64,000 nt of DNA, from assembly GCA_964057225.1 (NCBI GenBank), contig OZ059895.1:11036001-11100000 (forward strand), given 5' to 3'. A program made the position numbers and the translations under genes. Numbering within the stretch: the stretch's first letter is position 1; every line of letters starts with the position of its first letter. The notes under the pieces were generated by a model. That model had not been told where the DNA came from. It searched no databases and was given only the letters and a program-made list of their open reading frames with translations. Origin of the DNA: Auanema rhodensis (Eukaryota; Nematoda; Chromadorea; Rhabditida; Rhabditidae). Positions 10,564 through 23,536 of the stretch are shown here, piece by piece.

Positions 10564-12087
10564 ACTACTTAAAAAGTGAAAACATTTGTTACGGAAGAGA
10601 TAAAACTGAAAATCAGCTGCATGGCGTACTTTGAACGTGGTATAGTTGTAAGCAAAAATATCTGATATTCAATGATTTACATACTTATCCTCGTTATAGT
10701 ATTTTTCCAATATTATGTTAGTTATGTAATTTACCACGTTGCATCTGGTTCCCTCGATGATATCAAATCTTATGTGCTCCAAATACAATAAATTGAAAAA
10801 GGTTTCACAGTTGTATAGTGTTTAAACAATGTTTGTTTTGATAGGAAATAGATAGAAACAGTAAAGTTAAAATGAAGGTTCATTAACTACTGGTTTATAA
10901 CTGTAATATAGGAACAAGATTGAAGATAATTTGCTGCCTCCGGTTGAGCTATCTAAGTAAATCTACTTGAAAAGTGAAAACATTTGTTACGGAAGAGATA
11001 AAATTGAAAATCAGCTGCATGGCGTACTTTTAACGTGGTATAGTTGTAAGCGAAAATATCTGGTATTCAATGATTTACATACTTATCCTCGTTATAGTTT
11101 TTTTCCAATTTCATGTTAGTTATGTAACTTTCCACGTTCCATCTGGTTCCCTCGATGATATCAAAGCTTATGTGCTCCAAATACAATAAATCAAAAAAGG
11201 GTTTCACAGTTGTATAGTGATTAAACAATGTTTGTTTCGATAGGAAATAGATGAAAACAGTAAAGTTAAGATGAAGGTTCATTAACTACTGGTTTATGAC
11301 TGTAATATAGAAATAAGATTGAAGATAATTTGCTGCCTTCGGTTGAGCTATCTAAGTAAATCTACTTGAAAAGTGAAAACATTTGTTACGGAAGAGATAA
11401 AATTGAAAATCAGCTGCATGGCGTACTTTTAACGTGGTATAGTTGTAAGGGAAAATATCTGGTATTCAATGATTTACATACTTATCCTCGTTATAGTTTT
11501 TTTCCAATTTCATGTTAGTTATGTAATTTTCCACGTTCCATCTAGATCCCTCGATGATATCAAATTTTATGTGCTCCAAATGCAAAAAATTAAAAAAGGT
11601 TTTACAGTTGTTCAGTGTTTAAACAATGTTTGTTTTGATAAGAAATAGATAGAAACAGTAAAGTTGAGAGAAAAGTTCATTTACTGCTGGTTTATAACTT
11701 TAAAAAAAAAAAAGATTGAAGATACTTTGCTGCCTTGGGTTGAGCTATTTAAGGAAAACTACTTGAAAATTGAAAACATTTGTTACGGAAGAGATAAAAT
11801 TGAAAATCAGCTGCATGGCGTACTTTGAACGTGGTATAGTTGAAAGCGAAAATATCTGATATTCAATGATTTACATACTTATCCTCGTTATGGTATTTTT
11901 CCAATTTCATGTTAGTTATGTAACTTTCCACGTGCCATCTGGTTCCCTCGATGATATCAAAGCTTATGTGCTCCAAATACAATAAATCAAAAAAGGGTTT
12001 CACAGTAGTATAGTGTTTAAACAATGTTTGTTTCGATAGGAAATAGATAAAAACAGTAAAGTTAAGACGAAGGTTTATTAACTACTG

Positions 12088-13331
12088 GTTTATAACTGTA
12101 ATGAAGAAATAAGATTAAAGATAATTTGCTGCCTCCGGTTGAGCTATCTAAGTAAATCTACTTGAAAAGTGAAAACATTTGTTAGGGAAGAGATAAAATT
12201 GAAAATCAGCTGCATGGCGTACTTTCAACGTGGTATACTTGTAAGCGAAAATATCTGATATTCAATGATTTACGTACTTATCCTCGTTATAGTTTTTTTC
12301 CAATTCCATGTTAGTTATGTAATTTTCCACGTTCCATCTGGATACCTCGATGATATCAAATTTTATGTGCTCCAAATGCAAAAAATTAAAAAAGGTTTTA
12401 CAGTTGTTCAGTGTTCAAACAATGTTTGTTTTGATAAGAAATAGATAGAAACAGTAAAGTTGAGAGAAAGGTTCATTAACTGCTGGTTTATAACTGTAAT
12501 ATAAAAAAAAGATTGAAGATAATTTGCTGCCTTGGGTTGAGCTATTTAAGGAAAACTACTTGAAAATTGAAAACATTTGTTACGGAAGAGATAAAATTGA
12601 AAATCAGCTGCATGGCGTACTTATAACGTGGTATAGTTGTAAGCGAAAATATCTGATATTCAATGATTTACATACTTATCCTCGTTATAGTTTTTTTTCC
12701 AATTTCCTGTTAGTTATGTAATTTTCCACGTTCTATCTGGTGCCCTCGATGATATCAAATCTTATGTGCTCCAAATACAATAAATTAAAAAAGGTTTCAC
12801 AGTTGTATAGTGTTTTAACAATGTTTGTTTCGATAGGAAATAGATAGAAACAGTGAAGTTGAGATAAAGGTTCATTAATTACTGGTTTATAACTGTAATG
12901 AAGAAATAAGATTAAAGATAATTTGCTGCCTTGGGTTGAGCTATCTAAGTAAAACTACTTAAAAAGTGAAAACATTTGTTACGGAAGAGATAAAATTGAA
13001 AATCAGCTGTATGGCGTACTTTCAACGTGGTATAGTTGTAAGCAAAAATATCTGATATTCAATGATTTACATACTTATCCTCGTTATATTATTTTTCCAA
13101 TTTTATGTTAGTTATGTAATTTTCCACGTTGCATCTGGTTCCCTCGATGATATCAAATCTTATGTGCTCCAAATACAATAAATTGAAAAAGGTTTCACAG
13201 TTGTATAGTGTTTAAACAATGTTTGTTTTGATAGGAAATAGATAAAAACAGTAAAGTTAAGATGAAGGTCTATTAACTACTGGTTTATGACTGTAATATA
13301 GAAATAAGATTGAAGATAATTTGCTGCCTCC
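12088..13331. repeat. Monomers between the two 7.1 kb blocks
   Basis: About three satellite monomers that do not belong to the 8370 bp-offset pair. The first part (to about 12720) resembles 24044-24677 at an offset near 11956 bp (30 monomers). It shares GATTGAAGATAATTTGC after an A-rich ATAAAAAAAAG. The last part (about 12841-13331) resembles 20813-21303 at an offset near 7972 bp (20 monomers), sharing GTATGGCGTAC, TTATATTATTTTTCC and AAGGTCTATTAAC. Private changes include GTTAGGGAAGAG at 12181 and TTACGTACTTATCC at about 12271. No gene is seen. Confidence 0.8.
12923..13320 (+). repeat. Example monomer, ACTACTTAAAAAGTG subtype
   Basis: This 398 bp unit reads CTGCCTTGGGTTGAGC then AAAACTACTTAAAAAGTG, with AAGCAAAAATATC and a GGTTCC/TCAAATCTT right segment followed by AAATTGAAAAAGG. 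It carries the best inverted pair in the array: CAACGTGG at 13023-13030 and CCACGTTG at 13124-13131. Related copies occur near 20897, 22888 and 30062. Copies near 26080, 28070, 29664, 33250, 35243, 36838 and 38827 share the left segment but carry ACATTGGTTACGG and a different right segment, so the family is itself mosaic. Confidence 0.87.
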
Positions 13332-16300
13332 GGTTGAGCTATCTAAGTAAATCTACTTGAAAAGCGAAAAAAGTTGTTACGGAAGAGATAAAATTGAAAA
13401 TCAGCTGCATGTCGTACTTTCAACGTGGTATAGTTGAAAGCGAAAATATCTGATATTCAATGATTTACATACTCATCCTCGTTATGGTATTTTTCCAATT
13501 TCATGTTAGTTATGTAACTTTCCACGTGCCATCTGGTTCCCTCGATGATATCAAAGCTTATGTGCTCCAAATACAATAAATCAAAAAAGGGTTTAACAGT
13601 AGTATAGTGTTTAAACAATGTTTGTTTCGATAGGAAATAGATAGAAACAGTAAAGTTAAGATGAAGGTTTATTAACTACTGATTTATGACTGTAATATAG
13701 AAATAAGATTGAAGATAATTTGCTGCCTCCGGTTGAGCTATCTAAGTAAATCTACTTGAAAAGCGAAAAAAGTTGTTACGGAAGAGATAAAATTGAAAAT
13801 CAGCTGCATGTCGTACTTTCAACGTGGTATAGTTGAAAGCGAATGTATCTGATTTTCAATGATTTACATACTTATCCTCGTTATAGTATTTTTCCAATTT
13901 CATGTTAGTTATGTAACTTTCCACGTTTCATCTGGTTCCCTCGATGATATCAAAGCTTATGTGCTTCAAATACATTAAATCAAAAAAGGGTTTCACAGTA
14001 GTATAGTGTTTAAACAATGTTTGTTTCGATAGGAAGTAGATAGAAACAGTGAAGTTAAGATGAAGGTTCATTAACTACTGGTTTATGACTGTAATATAAA
14101 AATAAGATTAAAGATAATTTGCTGCCTCCGGTTGAGCTATCTAAGTGAACCTACTTGAAAAGTGAAAACATTTGTTACGGAAGAGATAAAATTGAAAATC
14201 AGCTGCATGTCGTACTTTCAACGTGGTATAGTTGAAAGCGAAAATATCTGATATTCAATGATTTACATACTTATCCTCGTTATGGTATTTTTCCAATTTC
14301 ATGTTAGTTATGTAACTTTCCACGTGCCATCTGGTTCCCTCGATGATATCAAAGCTTATGTGCTCCAAATACAATAAATCAAAAAAGGGTTTCACAGTAG
14401 TATAGTGTTTAAACAATGTTTGTTTCGATAGGAAATAGATAGAAACAGTAAAGTTAAGATGAAGGTTTATTAACTACTGATTTATGACTGTAATATAGAA
14501 ATAAGATTGAAGATAATTTGCTGCCTCCGGTTGAGCTATCTAAGTAAATCTACTTGAAAAGCGAAAAAAGTTGTTACGGAAGAGATAAAATTGAAAATCA
14601 GCTGCATGTCGTACTTTCAACGTGGTATAGTTGAAAGCGAAAGTATCTGATTTTCAATGATTTACATACTTATCCTCGTTATAGTATTTTTCCAATTTCA
14701 TGTTAGTTATGTAACTTTCCACGTTTCATCTGGTTCCCTCGATGATATCAAAGCTTATGTGCTTCAAATACATTAAATCAAAAAAGGGTTTCACAGTAGT
14801 ATAGTGTTTAAACAATGTTTGTTTCGATAGGAAGTAGATAGAAACAGTGAAGTTAAGATGAAGGTTCATTAACTACTGGTTTATGACTGTAATATAAAAA
14901 TAAGATTAAAGATAATTTGCTGCCTCCGGTTGAGCTATCTAAGTAAACCTACTTGAAAAGTGAAAACATTTGTTACGGAAGAGATGAAATTGAAAATCAG
15001 CTGCATGGCGTACTTTCAACGTGGTATACTTGTAAGCATAAATATCTGATATTCAATGATTTACATACTTATCCTCGTTATAGTTTTTTTCCAATTCCAT
15101 GTTAGTTATGTAATTTTCCACGTTCCATCTGGATCCCTCGATGATATCAAATTTTATGTGCTCCAAATGCAAAAAATTAAAAAAGGTTTTACAGTTGTTC
15201 AGTGTTCAAACAATGTTTGTTTTGATAAGAAATAGATAGAAACAGTAAAGTTGAGAGAAAGGTTCATTAACTGCTGGTTTATAACTGTAATATAGAAATA
15301 AGATTGAAGATAATTTTCTGCCGGGGGTTGCGCTATCTAAGTAAAACTACTTGACAATCGGAAACATTTGTTACAGAAGAGATAAAATTGAAAATCAGCT
15401 GCATGGCGTACTTTGAACGTGATATAGTTGTAAGCGAAAATATCTGGTATTCAATGATTTACATACTTATCCTCGTTATAGTTTTTTTTCCAATTTCCTG
15501 TTAGTTATGTAATTTTCCACGTTCTATCTGGTGCCCTCGATGATATCAAATCTTATGTGCTCCAAATACAATAAATTAAAAAAGGTTTCACAGTTGTATA
15601 GTGTTTTAACAATGTTTGTTTTGATAGGAAATAGATAGAAACAGTGAAGTTGAAATAAAGGTTCATTAATTACTGGTTTATAACTGTAATGAAGAAATAA
15701 GATTAAAGATAATTTGCTGCCTTGGGTTGAGCTATCTAAGTAAATCTACTTGAAAAGTGAAAACATTTGTTACGGAAGAGATAAAATTGAAAATCAGCTG
15801 CATGGCGTACTTTTAACGTGGTATAGTTGTAAGCGAAAATATCTGATATTCAATGATTTACATACTTATCCTCGTTATAGTATTTTTCCAATATTATGTT
15901 AGTTATGTAATTTACCACGTTGCATCTGGTTCCCTCGATGATATCAAATCTTATGTGCTCCAAATGCGAAAAATTAAAAAAGGTTTTACAGTTGTTCAGT
16001 GTTTAAACAATGTTTGTTTTGATAAGAAATAGATAGAAACAGTAAAGTTGAGAGAAAAGTTCATTTACTGCTGGTTTATAACTTTAAAAAAAAAAAAGAT
16101 TGAAGATACTTTGCTGCCTTGGGTTGAGCTATTTAAGGAAAACTACTTGAAAATTGAAAACATTTGTTACGGAAGAGATAAAATTGAAAATCAGCTGCAT
16201 GGCGTACTTTTAACGTGGTATAGTTGTGAGCGAAAATATCTGGTATTCAATGATTTACATACTTATCCTCGTTATAGTTTTTTTTCCAATTTCCTGTTAG

Positions 16301-19300
16301 TTATGTAATTTTCGACGTTCCATCGGGATCCCTCGATGATAGCAATTCTTATAAGCTCCAAATACAATAAATTAAAAAAGGTTTCACAGTTGTATAGTGT
16401 TTAAACAATGTTTGTTTCGATAGGGAATAGGTACAAACAGTAAAGTTAGAATGAAGGTTCATTAACTACTGGTTTATAACTGTAATATAGAAATAAGATT
16501 GAAGATAATTTTCTGCCGGGGGTTGAGCTATCTAAGTAAATCTACTTGAAAAGCGAAAAAAGTTGTTACGGAAGAGATAAAATTGAAAATCAGCTGCATG
16601 TCGTACTTTCAACGTGGTATAGTTGAAAGCGAAAATATCTGATATTCAATGATTTACATACTCATCCTCGTTATGGTATTTTTCCAATTTCATGTTAGTT
16701 ATGTAACTTTCCACGTGCCATCTGGTTCCCTCGATGATATCAAAGCTTATGTGCTCCAAATACAATAAATCAAAAAAGGGTTTCACAGTAGTATAGTGTT
16801 TAAACAATGTTTGTTTCGATAGGAAATAGATAGAAACAGTAAAGTTAAGATGAAGGTTTATTAACTACTGATTTATGACTGTAATATAGAAATAAGATTG
16901 AAGATAATTTGCTGCCTCCGGTTGAGCTATCTAAGTAAATCTACTTGAAAAGCGAAAAAAGTTGTTACGGAAGAGATAAAATTGAAAATCAGCTGCATGT
17001 CGTACTTTCAACGTGGTATAGTTGAAAGCGAATGTATCTGATTTTCAATGATTTACATACTTATCCTCGTTATAGTATTTTTCCAATTTCATGTTAGTTA
17101 TGTAACTTTCCACGTTTCATCTGGTTCCCTCGATGATATCAAAGCTTATGTGCTTCAAATACATTAAATCAAAAAAGGGTTTCACAGTAGTATAGTGTTT
17201 AAACAATGTTTGTTTCGATAGGAAGTAGATAGAAACAGTGAAGTTAAGATGAAGGTTCATTAACTACTGGTTTATGACTGTAATATAAAAATAAGATTAA
17301 AGATAATTTGCTGCCTCCGGTTGAGCTATCTAAGTAAACCTACTTGAAAAGTGAAAACATTTGTTACGGAAGAGATAAAATTGAAAATCAGCTGCATGTC
17401 GTACTTTCAACGTGGTATAGTTGAAAGCGAAAATATCTGATATTCAATGATTTACATACTTATCCTCGTTATGGTATTTTTCCAATTTCATGTTAGTTAT
17501 GTAACTTTCCACGTGCCATCTGGTTCCCTCGATGATATCAAAGCTTATGTGCTCCAAATACAATAAATCAAAAAAGGGTTTCACAGTAGTATAGTGTTTA
17601 AACAATGTTTGTTTCGATAGGAAATAGATAGAAACAGTAAAGTTAAGATGAAGGTTTATTAACTACTGATTTATGACTGTAATATAGAAATAAGATTGAA
17701 GATAATTTGCTGCCTCCGGTTGAGCTATCTAAGTAAATCTACTTGAAAAGCGAAAAAAGTTGTTACGGAAGAGATAAAATTGAAAATCAGCTGCATGTCG
17801 TACTTTCAACGTGGTATAGTTGAAAGCGAAAGTATCTGATTTTCAATGATTTACATACTTATCCTCGTTATAGTATTTTTCCAATTTCATGTTAGTTATG
17901 TAACTTTCCACGTTTCATCTGGTTCCCTCGATGATATCAAAGCTTATGTGCTTCAAATACATTAAATCAAAAAAGGGTTTCACAGTAGTATAGTGTTTAA
18001 ACAATGTTTGTTTCGATAGGAAGTAGATAGAAACAGTGAAGTTAAGATGAAGGTTCATTAACTACTGGTTTATGACTGTAATATAAAAATAAGATTAAAG
18101 ATAATTTGCTGCCTCCGGTTGAGCTATCTAAGTAAACCTACTTGAAAAGTGAAAACATTTGTTACGGAAGAGATAAAATTGAAAATCAGCTGCATGGCGT
18201 ACTTTCAACGTGGTATACTTGTAAGCATAAATATCTGATATTCAATGATTTACATACTTATCCTCGTTATAGTTTTTTTCCAATTCCATGTTAGTTATGT
18301 AATTTTCCACGTTCCATCTGGATCCCTCGATGATATCAAATTTTATGTGCTCCAAATGCAAAAAATTAAAAAAGGTTTTACAGTTGTTCAGTGTTCAAAC
18401 AATGTTTGTTTTGATAAGAAATAGATAGAAACAGTAAAGTTGAGAGAAAGGTTCATTAACTGCTGGTTTATAACTGTAATATAGAAATAAGATTGAAGAT
18501 AATTTTCTGCCGGGGGTTACGCTATCTAAGTAAAACTACTTGACAATCGGAAACATTTGTTACAGAAGAGATAAAATTGAAAATCAGCTGCATGGCGTAC
18601 TTTGAACGTGATATAGTTGTAAGCGAAAATATCTGGTATTCAATGATTTACATACTTATCCTCGTTATAGTTTTTTTTCCAATTTCCTGTTAGTTATGTA
18701 ATTTTCCACGTTCTATCTGGTGCCCTCGATGATATCAAATCTTATGTGCTCCAAATACAATAAATTAAAAAAGGTTTCACAGTTGTATAGTGTTTTAACA
18801 ATGTTTGTTTTGATAGGAAATAGATAGAAACAGTGAAGTTGAAATAAAGGTTCATTAATTACTGGTTTATAACTGTAATGAAGAAATAAGATTAAAGATA
18901 ATTTGCTGCCTTGGGTTGAGCTATCTAAGTAAAACTACTTAAAAAGTGAAAACATTTGTTACGGAAGAGATAAAACTGAAAATCAGCTGCATGGCGTACT
19001 TTGAACGTGGTATAGTTGTAAGCAAAAATATCTGATATTCAATGATTTACATACTTATCCTCGTTATAGTATTTTTCCAATATTATGTTAGTTATGTAAT
19101 TTACCACGTTGCATCTGGTTCCCTCGATGATATCAAATCTTATGTGCTCCAAATACAATAAATTGAAAAAGGTTTCACAGTTGTATAGTGTTTAAACAAT
19201 GTTTGTTTTGATAGGAAATAGATAGAAACAGTAAAGTTAAAATGAAGGTTCATTAACTACTGGTTTATAACTGTAATATAGGAACAAGATTGAAGATAAT

Positions 19301-20457
19301 TTGCTGCCTCCGGTTGAGCTATCTAAGTAAATCTACTTGAAAAGTGAAAACATTTGTTACGGAAGAGATAAAATTGAAAATCAGCTGCATGGCGTACTTT
19401 TAACGTGGTATAGTTGTAAGCGAAAATATCTGGTATTCAATGATTTACATACTTATCCTCGTTATAGTTTTTTTCCATTTTCATGTTAGTTATGTAACTT
19501 TCCACGTTCCATCTGGTTCCCTCGATGATATCAAAGCTTATGTGCTCCAAATACAATAAATCAAAAAAGGGTTTCACAGTTGTATAGTGATTAAACAATG
19601 TTTGTTTCGATAGGAAATAGATGAAAACAGTAAAGTTAAGATGAAGGTTCATTAACTACTGGTTTATGACTGTAATATAGAAATAAGATTGAAGATAATT
19701 TGCTGCCTTCGGTTGAGCTATCTAAGTAAATCTACTTGAAAAGTGAAAACATTTGTTACGGAAGAGATAAAATTGAAAATCAGCTGCATGGCGTACTTTT
19801 AACGTGGTATAGTTGTAAGGGAAAATATCTGGTATTCAATGATTTACATACTTATCCTCGTTATAGTTTTTTTCCAATTTCATGTTAGTTATGTAATTTT
19901 CCACGTTCCATCTAGATCCCTCGATGATATCAAATTTTATGTGCTCCAAATGCAAAAAATTAAAAAAGGTTTTACAGTTGTTCAGTGTTTAAACAATGTT
20001 TGTTTTGATAAGAAATAGATAGAAACAGTAAAGTTGAGAGAAAAGTTCATTTACTGCTGGTTTATAACTTTAAAAAAAAAAAAGATTGAAGATACTTTGC
20101 TGCCTTGGGTTGAGCTATTTAAGGAAAACTACTTGAAAATTGAAAACATTTGTTACGGAAGAGATAAAATTGAAAATCAGCTGCATGGCGTACTTTGAAC
20201 GTGGTATAGTTGAAAGCGAAAATATCTGATATTCAATGATTTACATACTTATCCTCGTTATGGTATTTTTCCAATTTCATGTTAGTTATGTAACTTTCCA
20301 CGTGCCATCTGGTTCCCTCGATGATATCAAAGCTTATGTGCTCCAAATACAATAAATCAAAAAAGGGTTTCACAGTAGTATAGTGTTTAAACAATGTTTG
20401 TTTCGATAGGAAATAGATAAAAACAGTAAAGTTAAGACGAAGGTTTATTAACTACTG
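13332..20457. repeat. 7.1 kb block, copy 2 (8370 bp offset)
   Basis: This is the partner of 4962-12087. Differences I noticed are single bases: GGTTTAACAG near 13591, CTAAGTGAACC near 14147, GAGATGAAATT near 14984, GGGGGTTACGC near 18515 and CCATTTTCATG near 19476. About 1.24 kb of different monomers (12088-13331) separates the two copies, so this is not a simple adjacent duplication. I did not count every mismatch, but the pair is clearly far more alike than neighbouring monomers are. Confidence 0.9.
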
Positions 20458-21544
20458 ATTTATGACTGTAATATAGAAATAAGATTGAAGATAATTTGCT
20501 GCCTCCGGTTTAGCTATCTAAGTAAATCTACTTGAAAAGCGAAAAAATTTGTTACGGAAGAGATAAAATTGAAAATCAGCTGCATGTCGTACTTTCAACG
20601 TGGTATAGTTGAAAGCGAAAGTATCTGATTTTCAATGATTTACATACTTATCCTCGTTATAGTATTTTTCCAATTTCATGTTAGTTATGTAACTTTCCAC
20701 GTTTCATCTGGTTCCCTCGATGATATCAAAGCTTATGTGCTCCAAATACAATAAATCAAAAAAGGGTTTCACAGTTGTATAGTGTTTAAACAATGTTTGT
20801 TTCGATAGGAAATAGATAGAAACAGTGAAGTTGAGATAAAGGTTCATTAATTACTGGTTTATAACTGTAATGAAGAAATAAGATTAAAGATAATTTGCTG
20901 CCTCCGGTTGAGCTATCTAAGTAAAACTACTTAAAAAGTGAAAACATTTGTTACGGAAGAGATAAAATTGAAAATCAGCTGTATGGCGTACTTTCAACGT
21001 GGTATAGTTGTAAGCAAAAATATCTGATATTCAATGATTTACATACTTATCCTCGTTATATTATTTTTCCAATTTTATGTTAGTTATGTAATTTTCCACG
21101 TTGCATCTGGTTCCCTCGATGATATCAAATCTTATGTGCTCCAAATACAATAAATTGAAAAAGGTTTCACAGTTGTATAGTGTTTAAACAATGTTTGTTT
21201 TGATAGGAAATAGATAAAAACAGTAAAGTTAAGATGAAGGTCTATTAACTACTGGTTTATGACTGTAATATAGAAATAAGATTGAAGATAATTTGCTGCC
21301 TCCGGTTGAGCTATCTAAGTAAATCTACTTGAAAAGTGAAAACATTTGTTACGGAAGAGATAAAATTGAAAATCAGCTGCATGGCGTACTTTTAACGTGG
21401 TATAGTTGTAAGCGAAAATATCTGGTATTCAATGATTTACATACTTATCCTCGTTATAGTTTTTTTCCAATTTCATGTTAGTTATGTAATTTTCCACGTT
21501 CCATCTGGATCCCTCGATGATATCAAATTTTATGTGCTCCAAAT
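19538..21544. repeat. 5-monomer tandem duplication, copy 1
   Basis: This stretch matches 21530-23536 at a constant offset of 1992 bp (5 monomers). It is a direct adjacent duplication of about 2 kb. Shared rare marks are CTGCCTTCGGTTG near 19704 and 21696, TGTAAGGGAAAATATC near 19815 and 21807, CATCTAGATCCC near 19909 and 21901, and the CGGTTTAGC change near 20507 and 22499. The left part also falls within the 7.1 kb block, so the 1992 bp event is seen only on the right-hand copy and came later. Confidence 0.9.
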
Positions 21545-23536
21545 ACAATAAATCAAAAAAGGGTTTCACAGTTGTATAGTGATTAAACAATGTTTGTTTC
21601 GATAGGAAATAGATGAAAACAGTAAAGTTAAGATGAAGGTTCATTAACTACTGGTTTATGACTGTAATATAGAAATAAGATTGAAGATAATTTGCTGCCT
21701 TCGGTTGAGCTATCTAAGTAAATCTACTTGAAAAGTGAAAACATTTGTTACGGAAGAGATAAAATTGAAAATCAGCTGCATGGCGTACTTTTAACGTGGT
21801 ATAGTTGTAAGGGAAAATATCTGGTATTCAATGATTTACATACTTATCCTCGTTATAGTTTTTTTCCAATTTCATGTTAGTTATGTAATTTTCCACGTTC
21901 CATCTAGATCCCTCGATGATATCAAATTTTATGTGCTCCAAATGCAAAAAATTAAAAAAGGTTTTACAGTTGTTCAGTGTTTAAACAATGTTTGTTTTGA
22001 TAAGAAATAGATAGAAACAGTAAAGTTGAGAGAAAAGTTCATTTACTGCTGGTTTATAACTTTAAAAAAAAAAAAGATTGAAGATACTTTGCTGCCTTGG
22101 GTTGAGCTATTTAAGGAAAACTACTTGAAAATTGAAAACATTTGTTACGGAAGAGATAAAATTGAAAATCAGCTGCATGGCGTACTTTGAACGTGGTATA
22201 GTTGAAAGCGAAAATATCTGATATTCAATGATTTACATACTTATCCTCGTTATGGTATTTTTCCAATTTCATGTTAGTTATGTAACTTTCCACGTGCCAT
22301 CTGGTTCCCTCGATGATATCAAAGCTTATGTGCTCCAAATACAATAAATCAAAAAAGGGTTTCACAGTAGTATAGTGTTTAAACAATGTTTGTTTCGATA
22401 GGAAATAGATAAAAACAGTAAAGTTAAGACGAAGGTTTATTAACTACTGATTTATGACTGTAATATAGAAATAAGATTGAAGATAATTTGCTGCCTCCGG
22501 TTTAGCTATCTAAGTAAATCTACTTGAAAAGCGAAAAAATTTGTTACGGAAGAGATAAAATTGAAAATCAGCTGCATGTCGTACTTTCAACGTGGTATAG
22601 TTGAAAGCGAAAGTATCTGATTTTCAATGATTTACATACTTATCCTCGTTATAGTATTTTTCCAATTTCATGTTAGTTATGTAACTTTCCACGTTTCATC
22701 TGGTTCCCTCGATGATATCAAAGCTTATGTGCTCCAAATACAATAAATCAAAAAAGGGTTTCACAGTTGTATAGTGTTTAAACAATGTTTGTTTCGATAG
22801 GAAATAGATAGAAACAGTGAAGTTGAGATAAAGGTTCATTAATTACTGGTTTATAACTGTAATGAAGAAATAAGATTAAAGATAATTTGCTGCCTCCGGT
22901 TGAGCTATCTAAGTAAAACTACTTAAAAAGTGAAAACATTTGTTACGGAAGAGATAAAATTGAAAATCAGCTGTATGGCGTACTTTCAACGTGGTATAGT
23001 TGTAAGCAAAAATATCTGATATTCAATGATTTACATACTTATCCTCGTTATATTATTTTTCCAATTTTATGTTAGTTATGTAATTTTCCACGTTGCATCT
23101 GGTTCCCTCGATGATATCAAATCTTATGTGCTCCAAATACAATAAATTGAAAAAGGTTTCACAGTTGTATAGTGTTTAAACAATGTTTGTTTTGATAGGA
23201 AATAGATAAAAACAGTAAAGTTAAGATGAAGGTCTATTAACTACTGGTTTATGACTGTAATATAGAAATAAGATTGAAGATAATTTGCTGCCTCCGGTTG
23301 AGCTATCTAAGTAAATCTACTTGAAAAGTGAAAACATTTGTTACGGAAGAGATAAAATTGAAAATCAGCTGCATGGCGTACTTTTAACGTGGTATAGTTG
23401 TAAGCGAAAATATCTGGTATTCAATGATTTACATACTTATCCTCGTTATAGTTTTTTTCCAATTTCATGTTAGTTATGTAATTTTCCACGTTCCATCTGG
23501 ATCCCTCGATGATATCAAATTTTATGTGCTCCAAAT
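21530..23536. repeat. 5-monomer tandem duplication, copy 2
   Basis: This is the partner of 19538-21544. At the junction near 21510-21545 the monomer is chimeric. It carries the GGATCC/TCAAATTTT right segment up to about 21539 and then AAATACAATAAATC, which normally follows the GGTTCC/TCAAAGCTT form. Such a junction is expected if the duplication arose by unequal crossover between misaligned monomers. Confidence 0.88.

Larger units (their letters stand above)
4962..12087. repeat. 7.1 kb block, copy 1 (8370 bp offset)
   Basis: This block of about 7126 bp (nearly 18 monomers) recurs at 13332-20457 with a constant offset of 8370 bp (21 monomers). The left boundary lies inside the CTGCC segment: 4961 is G against C at 13331. 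The right boundary is at 12088/20458 within ACTACTGGTT against ACTACTGATT. The block itself contains the 3189 bp-offset pair, so the smaller duplication came first and the larger one copied it. The constant offset means no net indel was gained in either copy. Confidence 0.9.
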
